A stretch of 39,162 nt of DNA from Leptospira sp. (GCA_027531445.1 JAPZRK010000110.1:1-39162); one strand, 5' to 3'; shown: positions 23,987 to 32,895, numbered from the stretch's first letter. The notes: generated from the letters alone by a model not told the origin. Made by a program: numbers and translations.

Positions 23987-26227
23987 GTGGGACTTCTCGA
24001 TCGCGCCGAGAATTTAGCACAGGCAAGCTCAAAGAAGATCTCGGATGAAGGAGATTTTCTTCCACAGCAGAAGCCCTCTCTGTTGGAAAAGGCACAAAAA
24101 TTTTTATCAGAAGAGCCAGTGGATGACTGGATTGGAGATGCAAATGAGGATCCCGCCTCTGCTATTTCCGATGATCTTCCTCTTCCTGATGGCCAAGAAG
24201 AAATCGACATACAAGACTTAGGTGGATATGAGCCTCCTTTAGATAAAGAAAGTGATATTGATGACGCCTCTGAAGACGATTTAATTGAGGAGAGCACAGA
24301 GGATGACAATGCATTTGAAGATTTGTCTGAGAATTTTGATGAAGACGACAATACTTCAGACGACCCAATTGAAGATGACGCGATTGAAGACCAGATTGCG
24401 TCTGATGATCCAATTGAAGACGAAGATGTATCTGATGATTTACTCGAAGATGATATAGATGATGACAGCACATTTGATGATTTAGCTCAAGATGATACAG
24501 AAGACGACAACGATTCTGACGAAAAAATTGATGATGAGGAAGATGAATTAGAGGATGAAGAGCAGATAGAGAAACCAGATGATGATTTGGTTTCCGTCCA
24601 ACTCCCAGATGAAGATGTTTTTGATGAATGGGAAAAGGATGCGCACACTGAGTCCACCAAACAACCTGTTCGACCACCTGAAGAAGATCCGCTTCCGCAT
24701 GACCAAAGTTTTCTTTTCGATGATGATTCCGATTTTTCTACAGCTCCAATGGGACATTTCATTGCTTCCAAAAAAAGAATGGAAAACTACCAAGCTGTGT
24801 TTGAGATAACGAAAGAGATTGCCGCTTCCAAAGATTTTTCTGAGTTTTTCGATAATTTAGTATTCAGTATCATGGGACAAGTTGGCTGTTCCAATGTTGT
24901 AGTTATAACATCTACTTCAGAAAATAATGAAAGATGGGATGCCTTGAGTGCAGAAGGTATCGAACTCAATGATGGTTGGGTGTTTCATTCTGGCGACGAA
25001 GTCTATCAAAGATTGAATGCAACTGATACAGTAATCTACTCAGGTGAGTTAAAGCAACGCCATATACCTGAAAGAGAAATCAAAATTTTAGAAGAGATGG
25101 AATCTGAGCTATTGGTTCCACTCAGATATAAGAATCATTGTTTCGGAATCTTATCTCTCGGACAATTGATCAATGGTGAAGAATACATTGTAGATGATAT
25201 TGAATTTGTTAAAGTTATTGGAGACATCGCCGGCTCGGTGTTTTCGAGAGTATCTGAATTCGAAAAATTATCAGAAGAATTGGTGAACGTTAAGCAAGTC
25301 GTTGAAATTAACGAATCCATTATAAAATCGGCAAGGGATTTTGCATCTGTTAGAAAAATGGATGATGCCTATGACCTTTTAATCGATAATCTTAAGAAAA
25401 AATTAGGTGTAAAACAGTTCTCTTTTTTAGTTTTGGATTCGGAAACAAAAACTGATTATATTGTGTTTGGTTCCAATTTTATCTTACCTGAACGTGCCAA
25501 AGACTTTCGATTGGACAAAGATTCTGACATTGTCGGTATGGTGTCCAATGTTCCTGGGGTATATAAATTAGAAAACTTTCGAGAAGATTCCGAACTGAAA
25601 TCAATTTTTACAAATGATGAATTGGGCATTATGTCCGAGTTTACCATTCTTCCGATTATCAATTTGAATTGGCTTGTAGGTATGGTCATTATTCATTCTA
25701 CTACCAATCCATGGACAGACATGAGTCGTGATGTCGCTGTTGCAATTATGGAAACATCCGCGCCAGTGCTTGCGAATCTTTTGATCCTTTCCGAAAAGGA
25801 AGCTCTATTCCGAAATCCATTCAATCCTTTGGAAACAAAAATTTTGAATGAAATTGAAAAGGCAGAAAAATTACAATTATCGTTCACAGTTTCAATATTC
25901 AAAATCCAAAATGTAGCAAGAATGGTTCACTTGTTTGGTGCGGGTAAATTTGCTCGGTATGCAGACACATTACGAAAAACAATCACTGATCACATCAGCG
26001 AAAATGATTTTTTTACTCGTGTTGGGCAGGGAAAATTTGCAATAGTCCTTCATGGAAAGGATAGAGAAGAAACCGAAATTGTAATCAAAAAAATCAAGGC
26101 ATCATTCTCAAAGAAAGAAGAACACTTTAGTGCTAGTTTTAAGCCATCTTATCGCATCTTAAGTTTATCTTTTCCAAAAGACACGAAGGATAAAAATCAG
26201 TTTATGGAAATGATAGAGGAGGCCTAG
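23987..26227 (+). CDS. Acidic-tail, double-GAF, degenerate GGDEF protein
   Basis: The 746-residue protein starts with a short helical stretch, then an Asp/Glu-rich low-complexity region (about 80-215) like that of its neighbour. Two GAF-type sensor domains follow (about 268-420 and 440-600). The C-terminal 130 residues have the layout of a GGDEF domain, but the signature R-x-GGDEF-A reads RVGQGKFA at 678-685, so it cannot be an active diguanylate cyclase. It may sense a ligand or redox state and signal by protein contact, or bind cyclic-di-GMP or GTP (inference). It starts with GTG 23987, one base after the previous stop, so the two are coupled and may form a complex. No membrane helix is seen. 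Confidence 0.78.
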   Translation: MGLLDRAENLAQASSKKISDEGDFLPQQKPSLLEKAQKFLSEEPVDDWIGDANEDPASAISDDLPLPDGQEEIDIQDLGGYEPPLDKESDIDDASEDDLIEESTEDDNAFEDLSENFDEDDNTSDDPIEDDAIEDQIASDDPIEDEDVSDDLLEDDIDDDSTFDDLAQDDTEDDNDSDEKIDDEEDELEDEEQIEKPDDDLVSVQLPDEDVFDEWEKDAHTESTKQPVRPPEEDPLPHDQSFLFDDDSDFSTAPMGHFIASKKRMENYQAVFEITKEIAASKDFSEFFDNLVFSIMGQVGCSNVVVITSTSENNERWDALSAEGIELNDGWVFHSGDEVYQRLNATDTVIYSGELKQRHIPEREIKILEEMESELLVPLRYKNHCFGILSLGQLINGEEYIVDDIEFVKVIGDIAGSVFSRVSEFEKLSEELVNVKQVVEINESIIKSARDFASVRKMDDAYDLLIDNLKKKLGVKQFSFLVLDSETKTDYIVFGSNFILPERAKDFRLDKDSDIVGMVSNVPGVYKLENFREDSELKSIFTNDELGIMSEFTILPIINLNWLVGMVIIHSTTNPWTDMSRDVAVAIMETSAPVLANLLILSEKEALFRNPFNPLETKILNEIEKAEKLQLSFTVSIFKIQNVARMVHLFGAGKFARYADTLRKTITDHISENDFFTRVGQGKFAIVLHGKDREETEIVIKKIKASFSKKEEHFSASFKPSYRILSLSFPKDTKDKNQFMEMIEEA

Positions 26228-26252
26228 TTTGGGCTTCTGAGTAGTAGATGCT

Positions 26253-27656
26253 GTGTTATTCAATTCGTTGCCATTCGTTTTCAGTTTCTTAATTTTTTTT
26301 ATAATATATATATTTCTAACTAAAAAGCAGCAAAACATTCTTTTGTTAGTCTATGGGTTTTATTTTTACTCATATTGGAATTGGAAGATGAGTTTGTTGC
26401 TTGCTTTCTCAATTTTGTTTAATTTTTATTTTGCAAAGTATTTAAGTTCAATCGATATAACCTCAAAAAGATTGCGTATGCTTACATATGGAGTAATCTG
26501 TAATCTGCTCCTTCTGGGATATTTTAAGTATACATTGTTTTTGTTAGGTTTTTTTGAAGACCTTACACATTTTTTTGGCTCCAGTATTTCAATCTGGAAA
26601 CCAGAAATATTACTGCCTGTTGGAATCTCTTTTTATACCTTTCATAATATTAGCTATTTGGTTGAGATCTTTAAGAGGCAGATTCAGCCCTCGGAAAACC
26701 TGATTACATTTTCTGTGTATGATATTTTTTTTCCATTATTACTTGCAGGTCCTATTGAACGACCCAATTCACTTTTACCACAATTGGAGCATCCAAGAAC
26801 GATATCGATTCACAAATTCATGCAAGGAATCAGTTTATTTGTTTGGGGCATCTTTCTAAAAACTGTTATCGCCGACCCATTGGCAAAGTTTGTAGATCTC
26901 GGCTTGTCTCAGGGTGACTCACTTGCACAAGGAATGTTGTGGTGGATAATGCCTTCATTCGCATTTCAAGTGTATGCAGATTTTTCAGGGTATTCCAATT
27001 GTGCTAGAGGTCTTGCCTATATGATGGGATTTCGTTTGATGAATAATTTCCATCGCCCTTTTTTTGCAACGAACCCATCTGCCTTCTGGCAAAGATGGCA
27101 TATTTCTTTATCAAGCTGGTTAAGAGACTATGTTTATATACCATTAGGTGGGAATCGGAAGGGGTTTCTTTTTCAGAATATAAATATTATGATCGTATGG
27201 ATATTAGGTGGACTTTGGCATGGAGCTACCTACGGATATCTGATTTGGGGAATTTATTTGGGGGCTTGCATAATTCTATTTAATCTGATTCAAAAATTCA
27301 ATATAATCCCAACGACCATCAAATCTATCTCAAGTGGAGTAGGTTTGTTGCTTACCTTCTTTTCCTTTTCTTTTGGCCTTCTCCTTTTTCGCGTGGAACA
27401 TTTTTCCGATTTAGCCTTTTATTTAAAAAATTTGGGAGGATATTCTGAAGAAGCTCAGTCCTATTCTTTTGTAATTTTGTATTTTGTTCCGGTTATCGTT
27501 TTTGATCTTTGGCAGGCTAAGTGGAAGACGACGGAAGTTGATTTCAAAATATCTAAATATCCTTGGATATTTTTTGTATGTTTCGCAATACTTTTTTTGG
27601 TTTTTGCATTGATTGCGCCATTTGCAAAACAAGAGTTTTTTTATTTCCAGTTTTAA
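26253..27656 (+). CDS. MBOAT family O-acyltransferase (AlgI-like)
   Basis: The 467-residue inner-membrane protein has about ten to twelve helices and the AlgI/DltB-type MBOAT signatures: PVGISFYTFHNISYLVEIF at 122-140, YADFSGYSNCARGLAYMMGF at 241-260, FWQRWHISLSSWLRDYVYIP at 278-297 and the catalytic His323 in GGLWHGATYGY. Such proteins pass acyl groups, usually acetyl, across the membrane to polysaccharide or other envelope targets. The start is GTG 26253, which gives the MLFNS opening common in this family. The SGNH-like DUF1574 gene follows after seven bases, matching the usual pairing of an MBOAT with a periplasmic SGNH partner. Confidence 0.9.
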   Translation: MLFNSLPFVFSFLIFFIIYIFLTKKQQNILLLVYGFYFYSYWNWKMSLLLAFSILFNFYFAKYLSSIDITSKRLRMLTYGVICNLLLLGYFKYTLFLLGFFEDLTHFFGSSISIWKPEILLPVGISFYTFHNISYLVEIFKRQIQPSENLITFSVYDIFFPLLLAGPIERPNSLLPQLEHPRTISIHKFMQGISLFVWGIFLKTVIADPLAKFVDLGLSQGDSLAQGMLWWIMPSFAFQVYADFSGYSNCARGLAYMMGFRLMNNFHRPFFATNPSAFWQRWHISLSSWLRDYVYIPLGGNRKGFLFQNINIMIVWILGGLWHGATYGYLIWGIYLGACIILFNLIQKFNIIPTTIKSISSGVGLLLTFFSFSFGLLLFRVEHFSDLAFYLKNLGGYSEEAQSYSFVILYFVPVIVFDLWQAKWKTTEVDFKISKYPWIFFVCFAILFLVFALIAPFAKQEFFYFQF

Positions 27657-27663
27657 AACTAGT

Positions 27664-28731
27664 ATGAAATTTTATTTCAAATATTATTTTATAACATTTC
27701 TTTTTATCATTCTGACTATGCATTTTAGTTATGGCTGGTTGGTAAAATTTACCGAGACTAGTTCCCATCTTTGGTTTTTTAGCGATCAGAAAAAAAGTAG
27801 ATCCGATTACGAAATATTAGTATTAGGTGATAGTCAAATATTAAGCGGTATTTCAGCAAAAACAATTGCTGAAATCGAACATATAGCTGTCGAAAAAATT
27901 CTCTATCTTGTAAGGCCAAGTGAACAACCGGAAGGTATGTTGGATTTGTATCTAAGTCATAGGGAACATCTCCCTCATCTACGAAAGGTGTATTTTAATT
28001 TATCCCCGATCTCAATTTCACAAAATAATGTTACAGAAGCCCACAAACAGCTATATTATGGATTTCGTTCCTTAAAATGGCATCACATATCAAATCAAAG
28101 TTTAAGAAAGGTATATTTCCCGAGTGTATATGATTTTCTATGGAAGTCTATCATTGAGATATTTCCTTACTTCGGATTAAATCAAAATTATTCAACGATT
28201 TTTAGTATTGTACCTTCTGACTCGATTTTTTATGAAGGGGGAGAGCACCAAACAAACCATCAGATGCGAGATTTTTCTACTTTTGATTTGTTGCTGAGTC
28301 GTAGCAAAGAATCGGAATTCTTAATCTCTCATTTTCAAACTCATACGGAATGGTCATGGAAAGTGTATACTTTGGAAAAGGCACTGACGAAGGATGAAAA
28401 ATTCCCTAAAGGAAGTTCTTTGGCTTTTGCAAAACAACGAAAACTATCTATTCAAATTCTAAACGAATGGATATCCATTTTAAAGGAAGATGGTGTGGAT
28501 TTCACCTGTTTCGTGTTACCTTTTTCTCCTTACTTAGAGAATGATATGGAGTACACTGGTATTAAAAAAATATTTGAAATGGAAATCGGTGGGATCGGGC
28601 TGCAGAATGAAAACTTATTGAATATGGTAAAAAGTTCGGAACAATTCAAAAACCCCGAGTACTTTGTAGATTTCACACATCTAAACCAAAATGGTCGAGA
28701 TGTGCTACATTCTATCTTGGTTCAAAAGTGA
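27664..28731 (+). CDS. DUF1574-type SGNH-like protein, MBOAT partner
   Basis: The 355-residue protein has one N-terminal membrane helix (YYFITFLFIILTMHFSYGW) and an extracytoplasmic domain. LVLGDSQILSGI at 53-64 supplies an SGNH-type serine block (GDSQ), and DFTHLNQNG at 336-344 supplies the Asp-x-x-His pair, so an esterase or acetyltransferase fold is likely. The family appears largely confined to leptospires (DUF1574) as far as I recall. The frame is open from TTG 27613, but ATG 27664, just after the MBOAT stop, is the better start. Together the pair probably O-acetylates an envelope glycan; the target is unknown. It converges with the gene at 28740. Confidence 0.78.
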   Translation: MKFYFKYYFITFLFIILTMHFSYGWLVKFTETSSHLWFFSDQKKSRSDYEILVLGDSQILSGISAKTIAEIEHIAVEKILYLVRPSEQPEGMLDLYLSHREHLPHLRKVYFNLSPISISQNNVTEAHKQLYYGFRSLKWHHISNQSLRKVYFPSVYDFLWKSIIEIFPYFGLNQNYSTIFSIVPSDSIFYEGGEHQTNHQMRDFSTFDLLLSRSKESEFLISHFQTHTEWSWKVYTLEKALTKDEKFPKGSSLAFAKQRKLSIQILNEWISILKEDGVDFTCFVLPFSPYLENDMEYTGIKKIFEMEIGGIGLQNENLLNMVKSSEQFKNPEYFVDFTHLNQNGRDVLHSILVQK

Positions 28732-28739
28732 TCGCTCGT

Positions 28740-28925
28740 CTATTTGATGAGACCAGCCTTTTTCCCAATCGCATGCAAATTGATTCCCCAACCGATACCA
28801 AAAAAGTTTTTCGGAGTCAAAATTTCTTCTGTTGTTGGATCCCATAGATCTTTCACCAAAGCTTCGGTTGAAATTTCAGTTCCGTAAGGTATACCCCAAA
28901 AATTTTTGTCGTCTAGATTATTCAT
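28740..28925 (-). CDS. Small DUF5808-like protein
   Basis: The 61-residue protein contains FWGIPYGTEI near the start and FFGIGWGINLHAIGKKAGL at the end, resembling the short DUF5808 pattern in which a W-G stretch is followed by a GIGW-N motif. The function of that family is unknown. CAGGAG seven to eight bases upstream of ATG 28925 gives a good ribosome site. It starts 13 bases after the carA stop and is probably co-transcribed with it. Confidence 0.65.
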   Translation of the reverse strand: MNNLDDKNFWGIPYGTEISTEALVKDLWDPTTEEILTPKNFFGIGWGINLHAIGKKAGLIK

Positions 28926-28938
28926 CTGCTATCTCCTG

Positions 28939-30027
28939 TTAGTTGTTTTTGTGATTCTTTACCATTTCAAAGAATTCTTTAAAATGATAAGCCGAATCAT
29001 GCGGGCCAGGGCAGGCCTCGGGATGATATTGCACCGCCATTACTGGAAGTCCATTTTTTTTCAATCCTGCAACAGTTTGGTCAAATAAATTGATTCGAGT
29101 GATCGTTATTTCTTCCGAAGTATCTCCCAAAACATGGAAACCATGATTTTGGCTCGTGATTTCCACCTTTTTTGTTTCCTCATTTCTGACAGGGTGATTC
29201 CCACCTCTATGACCAAACTTTAGTTTGGCTGTCTTTTGGCCTAATGCTAAACCAATGATTTGGTGTCCGAGGCAGATTCCGAAGAGAGGTTTGTTTGCAT
29301 CCATTATTTTTTTTGCAGAATTGATAGCATACGAGAGGGGACCTGGATCGCCGGGACCATTCGAAAGAAAATAGGCGTCAAAATTTTGATTTAAAAGATC
29401 ACTGGCATCAGTCTCTGCAGGAAAAACTTCAACATTGAAGCCATTGGAATCTAACAAACGCAAAATATTCTGTTTTACTCCGAAATCATAAACTGCGAGG
29501 CGAAATTTGCCTGTTTCATGAGTTCCGTAGCTGTAAGGTTTGTTCGTAGTGACTACCTTTGCAAGATCAGCACCATTCATACTTGGGTGAGCTTTTACCT
29601 GCTTTAGAAAATCTTCCGAATAAGTTTCTGCTATAAAAATCCCGGCAGACATCGCACCATTGTTTCGTATTATGCGTGTTAATTTCCTAGTGTCTACGCC
29701 CTCAATGGCGGGCACACCAAATCGAACCAAAAAATCTTGTAAGGTTTCCTTTGATTTATAGTTTGATGGTCTCGGAACATATTCCTTTACGACCAAGCCG
29801 CTTGCGTGTATTTTATCTGATTCCATATCTTCCGGACAAATGCCGTAGTTTCCAACCATGGGGTAGGTTAGATTGATCATCTGTCCTTTATAAGATGGGT
29901 CCGTCAAGATCTCCTGGTAGCCTGCCATGGAGGTATTAAATACGATTTCTCCTAGTGACGATGTCTGGGCTCCGAATGAACTCCCCTCCATCACTTCACC
30001 GTTTTCTAAAACAAGGAATGCTTTCAT
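28939..30027 (-). CDS. carA: Carbamoyl-phosphate synthase small subunit
   Basis: The 362-residue glutaminase subunit releases ammonia from glutamine for carbamoyl phosphate, feeding pyrimidine and arginine synthesis. The N-terminal CPSase domain begins MKAFLVLENGEVMEG and includes FNTSMAGYQEILTDPSY. The class I amidotransferase triad is complete: Cys252 in FGICLGHQI, and His335 and Glu337 in VQYHPEA. ATG 30027 is preferred to the preceding in-frame TTG at 30030. The large subunit carB is not adjacent, so the two subunits are encoded apart. Confidence 0.95.
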   Translation of the reverse strand: MKAFLVLENGEVMEGSSFGAQTSSLGEIVFNTSMAGYQEILTDPSYKGQMINLTYPMVGNYGICPEDMESDKIHASGLVVKEYVPRPSNYKSKETLQDFLVRFGVPAIEGVDTRKLTRIIRNNGAMSAGIFIAETYSEDFLKQVKAHPSMNGADLAKVVTTNKPYSYGTHETGKFRLAVYDFGVKQNILRLLDSNGFNVEVFPAETDASDLLNQNFDAYFLSNGPGDPGPLSYAINSAKKIMDANKPLFGICLGHQIIGLALGQKTAKLKFGHRGGNHPVRNEETKKVEITSQNHGFHVLGDTSEEITITRINLFDQTVAGLKKNGLPVMAVQYHPEACPGPHDSAYHFKEFFEMVKNHKNN

Positions 30028-30129
30028 CAAAATCCATGGGAAATTACCCGAGCAAATAGGCGAACATAAAGAAATTTTTTAAATTCAAATTCTTGCATTT
30101 CGGAGTGAATCCTGTATCCGGGACAGTCT

Positions 30130-30190
30130 GGGGGCTGCGGGTCGCCCACGATCCACACCCCCCGCCCTCAAGGCAGGGTGGGGGACCCCA
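30130..30190. repeat. GC-rich palindromic (REP-like) element
   Basis: About 60 bases of very high GC stand out from AT-rich flanks. CCCCCCGCCCT (30158-30168) pairs with AGGGTGGGGG (30175-30184) around a six-base loop. GGGGG at 30130-30134 could pair alternatively with the C-run, and GGGTCGCCC at 30139-30147 is a small hairpin. Only one copy is in this window, so its status as a dispersed genome repeat is inference. Confidence 0.55.
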
Positions 30191-30298
30191 TTCCATGCGA
30201 CATAACCAGCTCTGCCATGGATTATCCCTAGTTTATTGTGCATTGCGTCACAAATTACACAAAAAACACAAATTTAATTCAGATGTAACATTTTTAAT

Positions 30299-30327
30299 TT
30301 GACATATTCTTTTCGTAAGTCTAACCT
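30299..30327 (+). promoter_or_regulatory. Promoter of ompL1
   Basis: A perfect TTGACA at 30299-30304 is followed after 17 bases by TAACCT at 30322-30327. Transcription should begin near 30335, leaving a leader of about 90 bases before ompL1. Confidence 0.6.
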
Positions 30328-30423
30328 CTTTCCAACTGTGGGTGTCACTTTCCTAACGTATGTTGGGCTGTGCCTACGGGATAAAAAAAATCAGGAAACA
30401 AACTCACAAGGAGTAACCATCGA

Positions 30424-31326
30424 ATGTTGAAATCACTTCACATCGGAATTATGGGGATCGTGTTCGTAGCTACAGCTGCTGGCCTAAGCGCACAAACAGG
30501 ACCTCGTTCTTATGTCAATTTTGGTCTCGGGGGCCAATTTGACTTAGCACAATTGGGCGGAACAATCACAAAAGACGGTTTAGATTCATCTAGACCAGTA
30601 ACAAACGCTCAGGGGAACGTAACTGGCGGAACTCAACAAGCAATCTATGCGGAAAACACGCTCGTTGCACTCAATAGAACATCAAACGGTCTTATTGGCG
30701 TAAAAAACAACGGTGCAATGACTGGTATCAACTTCAATGTTGGATATGAAAAAGAAGGTCTATTTGGCATAAATTCTCTCTTTTATAGAGTTAGCGTTAA
30801 CTATACAACTAAAGTAGCAGGTGGATATACTACTTCTACTGTTGCTGGATACAAATGGTTAGAACAAGAGTGGAGCTATTCTGCTTGGTCTGTCCCAGCA
30901 TACATTGGTGTTAAGATGTTCAACGCAAGCAATGATACAGCTGTTTACGTAGCCGGTGGTGCAAACTACTTTAAAGGCGGATGGGGAGTTGCTGGAACAG
31001 TTGACGGTGACACTTTGAGAAATGCATTCCCTGGTCTAGTTGGTCCTGGTGGTGCTCTTTTGTCTGATGCTCCTACACCTGGTATCTACAAAGAAAACAT
31101 CAAGTTTGGTGCATCTGGTTTCGGTTTAAACTGGTTAGTTGGTGCTCAAACAAAAGTTGCAGAAAAAGGACACCTTTTCTTCGAATTGGAAACCATCCTT
31201 TCTGCAGGTATGGGAACTGGTGGAACATCATCCCCAGGTGGTGCGGCGGCAATCGCTCCTATCGTTGCTTACCCAGTGGTAGTAGGTGGACAAACCTACC
31301 GCGTTGGATACAAACTCGAGTTATAA
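30424..31326 (+). CDS. ompL1: Outer-membrane porin OmpL1
   Basis: The 300-residue protein has a signal peptide (MLKSLHIGIMGIVFVATAAG then LSAQ) and a beta-barrel of alternating amphipathic strands. It matches leptospiral OmpL1 as I remember it, most clearly at FDLAQLGGTITKDGLD near 39-54, AVYVAGGANYF and the C-terminal AYPVVVGGQTYRVGYKLEL. OmpL1 is a trimeric surface porin that in pathogens also binds host matrix. The protein is slightly shorter than pathogen OmpL1, apparently in the first extracellular loop. AAGGAG lies ten bases before the ATG. A lipoprotein gene follows 14 bases downstream and shares the terminator at 32812-32844. Confidence 0.88.
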   Translation: MLKSLHIGIMGIVFVATAAGLSAQTGPRSYVNFGLGGQFDLAQLGGTITKDGLDSSRPVTNAQGNVTGGTQQAIYAENTLVALNRTSNGLIGVKNNGAMTGINFNVGYEKEGLFGINSLFYRVSVNYTTKVAGGYTTSTVAGYKWLEQEWSYSAWSVPAYIGVKMFNASNDTAVYVAGGANYFKGGWGVAGTVDGDTLRNAFPGLVGPGGALLSDAPTPGIYKENIKFGASGFGLNWLVGAQTKVAEKGHLFFELETILSAGMGTGGTSSPGGAAAIAPIVAYPVVVGGQTYRVGYKLEL

Positions 31327-31340
31327 TCTAGGAGATATAG

Positions 31341-32780
31341 ATGAAACGTAATTTTATAAAATTAACTAGCATTGCTATGATGAGCACACTTGCTCTCACA
31401 GCTTGCAAACCTGACAAAGTGAAATCAGAACCTTTATTGGGTCTGGCTCTTGCGTCATCCATACGATCTGCGGCAAGTGGTAACTGTGCAATAAGCGTAA
31501 ATGCGACAGGTCTCTATTACGGAAATTTGGAGACGGTAGCGATAAATAGCCAGAATGCAGCGGGATTGGCGGCTGCTTATGCTGACTTTATTACTCACTA
31601 TAACTCAACGAACGGCACTTCCGTTACTGGTACAACTATATTTGCTGAACCATACAATAGAAAGTATGACACTTTTTACACAGATTCTTCTTCATGGACA
31701 GCGGCAAAAAGAGCAGCTCTCATTTCTGCAATAGAAACGGCAACGGCTTCAAACGCTACTTTTATTGCACTGAAAGCTGCAAGGGGAACTGGTATTCTCG
31801 CATGCGGAAGAATTCCTCGCTCTCAGTGTGCATTAACAGGACTCGGCACTGCGACACGCGCACTAGATTTGACAAACCAAATAAGTGCAGTTAATACCGT
31901 ATTGACCAATACAGCATGCCGTAGACCAGATGTGGGTACAACAGCGGCGATCAAAGAAGCGGGTATCCGTGGATTTATTGGAGATGTTACATTTGCTGAC
32001 GGAACATTTACAAGTTCTGCTAGAAATGGATCTAATGCTAATTTCTCTTCTGCTGATGGAAATACGGCTGCTGGTTTTCCAAATTACACACATATTGCTG
32101 GTAATACAATCCTTGCAGAACGGGCATATCCAAAAATTGGCGCTTTAGTTTCGTTAGGCTTTGGTGTTCTAATGCCAGTTTCTACTGGAACAACATCGTA
32201 TGCACTCTCGACTTCAGAATACACTCGTGGATCAAACATTGCATTCACGGTAGTGGACTCTTGTGAAGGTTTGGGATTGGGTAGCAATGGTTTTACAACC
32301 AATAACGCGACAGTTCCATTGATGAGCACAAAAGAAATCACCTACGCATTCTCGACAAACGGTGCGGCGGCTGGATACTACGCAGAAGCTCGTGGTGCAT
32401 TGTTTACTTCAAATGGAAAACCGGCACCTGGTGTAGCAAATACAACAGCAGCGGACATTCAAAAAGTAGAAGATGCAGTTGCTTGTAACAGATCCTTGAG
32501 AGCAGCTACTTCGCTTCCTCTAGCGATCGGTGGTGGAAAACTAGATGACATCAATGCTGTGAGCGGCGATGGAAATGGTTCTGCGACTTTAGTTGCTTGT
32601 GTTTACGGTGGAACAACTACTGCACGTACAACTCTAAGAACGGTTCTTGGAACCGCAGACGATTCGGGAATACCAGCTACACTTAATGGTATCCAAGAAT
32701 GTCCTACGGCTGCATCTACTGGTGCTGCAAGATTTGGAGACGACGGTTTACAAACACTTGGAAATTTCCCTTCTAACTAA
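31341..32780 (+). CDS. Putative lipoprotein downstream of ompL1
   Basis: The 479-residue protein has a lipoprotein signal peptide with the lipobox LTAC ending at Cys22 (MKRNFIKLTSIAMMSTLA then LTACKPDK). The mature protein is rich in Ala, Thr, Ser, Asn and Gly, with several further cysteines (for example GNCAIS, ILACGRIPRSQCAL, DSCEG, VACNRS), which suggests disulfides and an extracytoplasmic location. I recognise no domain. AGGAG precedes the ATG, and the gap to ompL1 is only 14 bases, so the two are co-expressed and both probably sit in the outer membrane. Confidence 0.8.
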   Translation: MKRNFIKLTSIAMMSTLALTACKPDKVKSEPLLGLALASSIRSAASGNCAISVNATGLYYGNLETVAINSQNAAGLAAAYADFITHYNSTNGTSVTGTTIFAEPYNRKYDTFYTDSSSWTAAKRAALISAIETATASNATFIALKAARGTGILACGRIPRSQCALTGLGTATRALDLTNQISAVNTVLTNTACRRPDVGTTAAIKEAGIRGFIGDVTFADGTFTSSARNGSNANFSSADGNTAAGFPNYTHIAGNTILAERAYPKIGALVSLGFGVLMPVSTGTTSYALSTSEYTRGSNIAFTVVDSCEGLGLGSNGFTTNNATVPLMSTKEITYAFSTNGAAAGYYAEARGALFTSNGKPAPGVANTTAADIQKVEDAVACNRSLRAATSLPLAIGGGKLDDINAVSGDGNGSATLVACVYGGTTTARTTLRTVLGTADDSGIPATLNGIQECPTAASTGAARFGDDGLQTLGNFPSN

Positions 32781-32811
32781 GATCTTTACTTAAAGATTTT
32801 GTTGTAAGTCG

Positions 32812-32844
32812 AAGCCCCTAAGGATTTCCTTGGGGGCTTTTTTT
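32812..32844 (+). terminator. Rho-independent terminator of ompL1 and lipoprotein operon
   Basis: AAGCCCCTAAGG (32812-32823) pairs with CCTTGGGGGCTT (32828-32839) as a 12-bp stem with one T-G pair and an ATTT loop. The T-run at 32838-32844 follows. It lies 31 bases after the lipoprotein stop. Confidence 0.93.
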
Positions 32845-32895
32845 ATATCTCTATTGGTTTGCCATGAACTGTGGCCTTCGGTTACATTGCAAATC

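Larger units (their letters stand above)
30028..30423. other. Intergenic region between carA and ompL1
   Basis: This 396-base gap between divergent genes holds a GC-rich palindromic element (30130-30190), a likely ompL1 promoter (30299-30327) and a leader of about 90 bases ending in AAGGAG at 30408-30413. An ORF at 30093-30302 (+) crosses the palindrome and has no ribosome site or recognisable product, so I do not call it. I see nothing else in the region. Confidence 0.6.

Noticed and set aside
21786..24771. Several long serine-rich minus-strand ORFs opposite the acidic genes
   Set aside because: Asp and Glu codons read as Ser, Phe and Leu codons on the other strand, which removes stops; none has a ribosome site or domain.
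30130..30190. GC-rich block as a CRISPR repeat or terminator
   Set aside because: There is only one unit with no spacers, and no T-run follows either arm.
30093..30302. 69-codon ORF across the GC-rich palindrome
   Set aside because: It reads through the repeat into AT-rich DNA, has no ribosome site, and its composition only reflects the palindrome.
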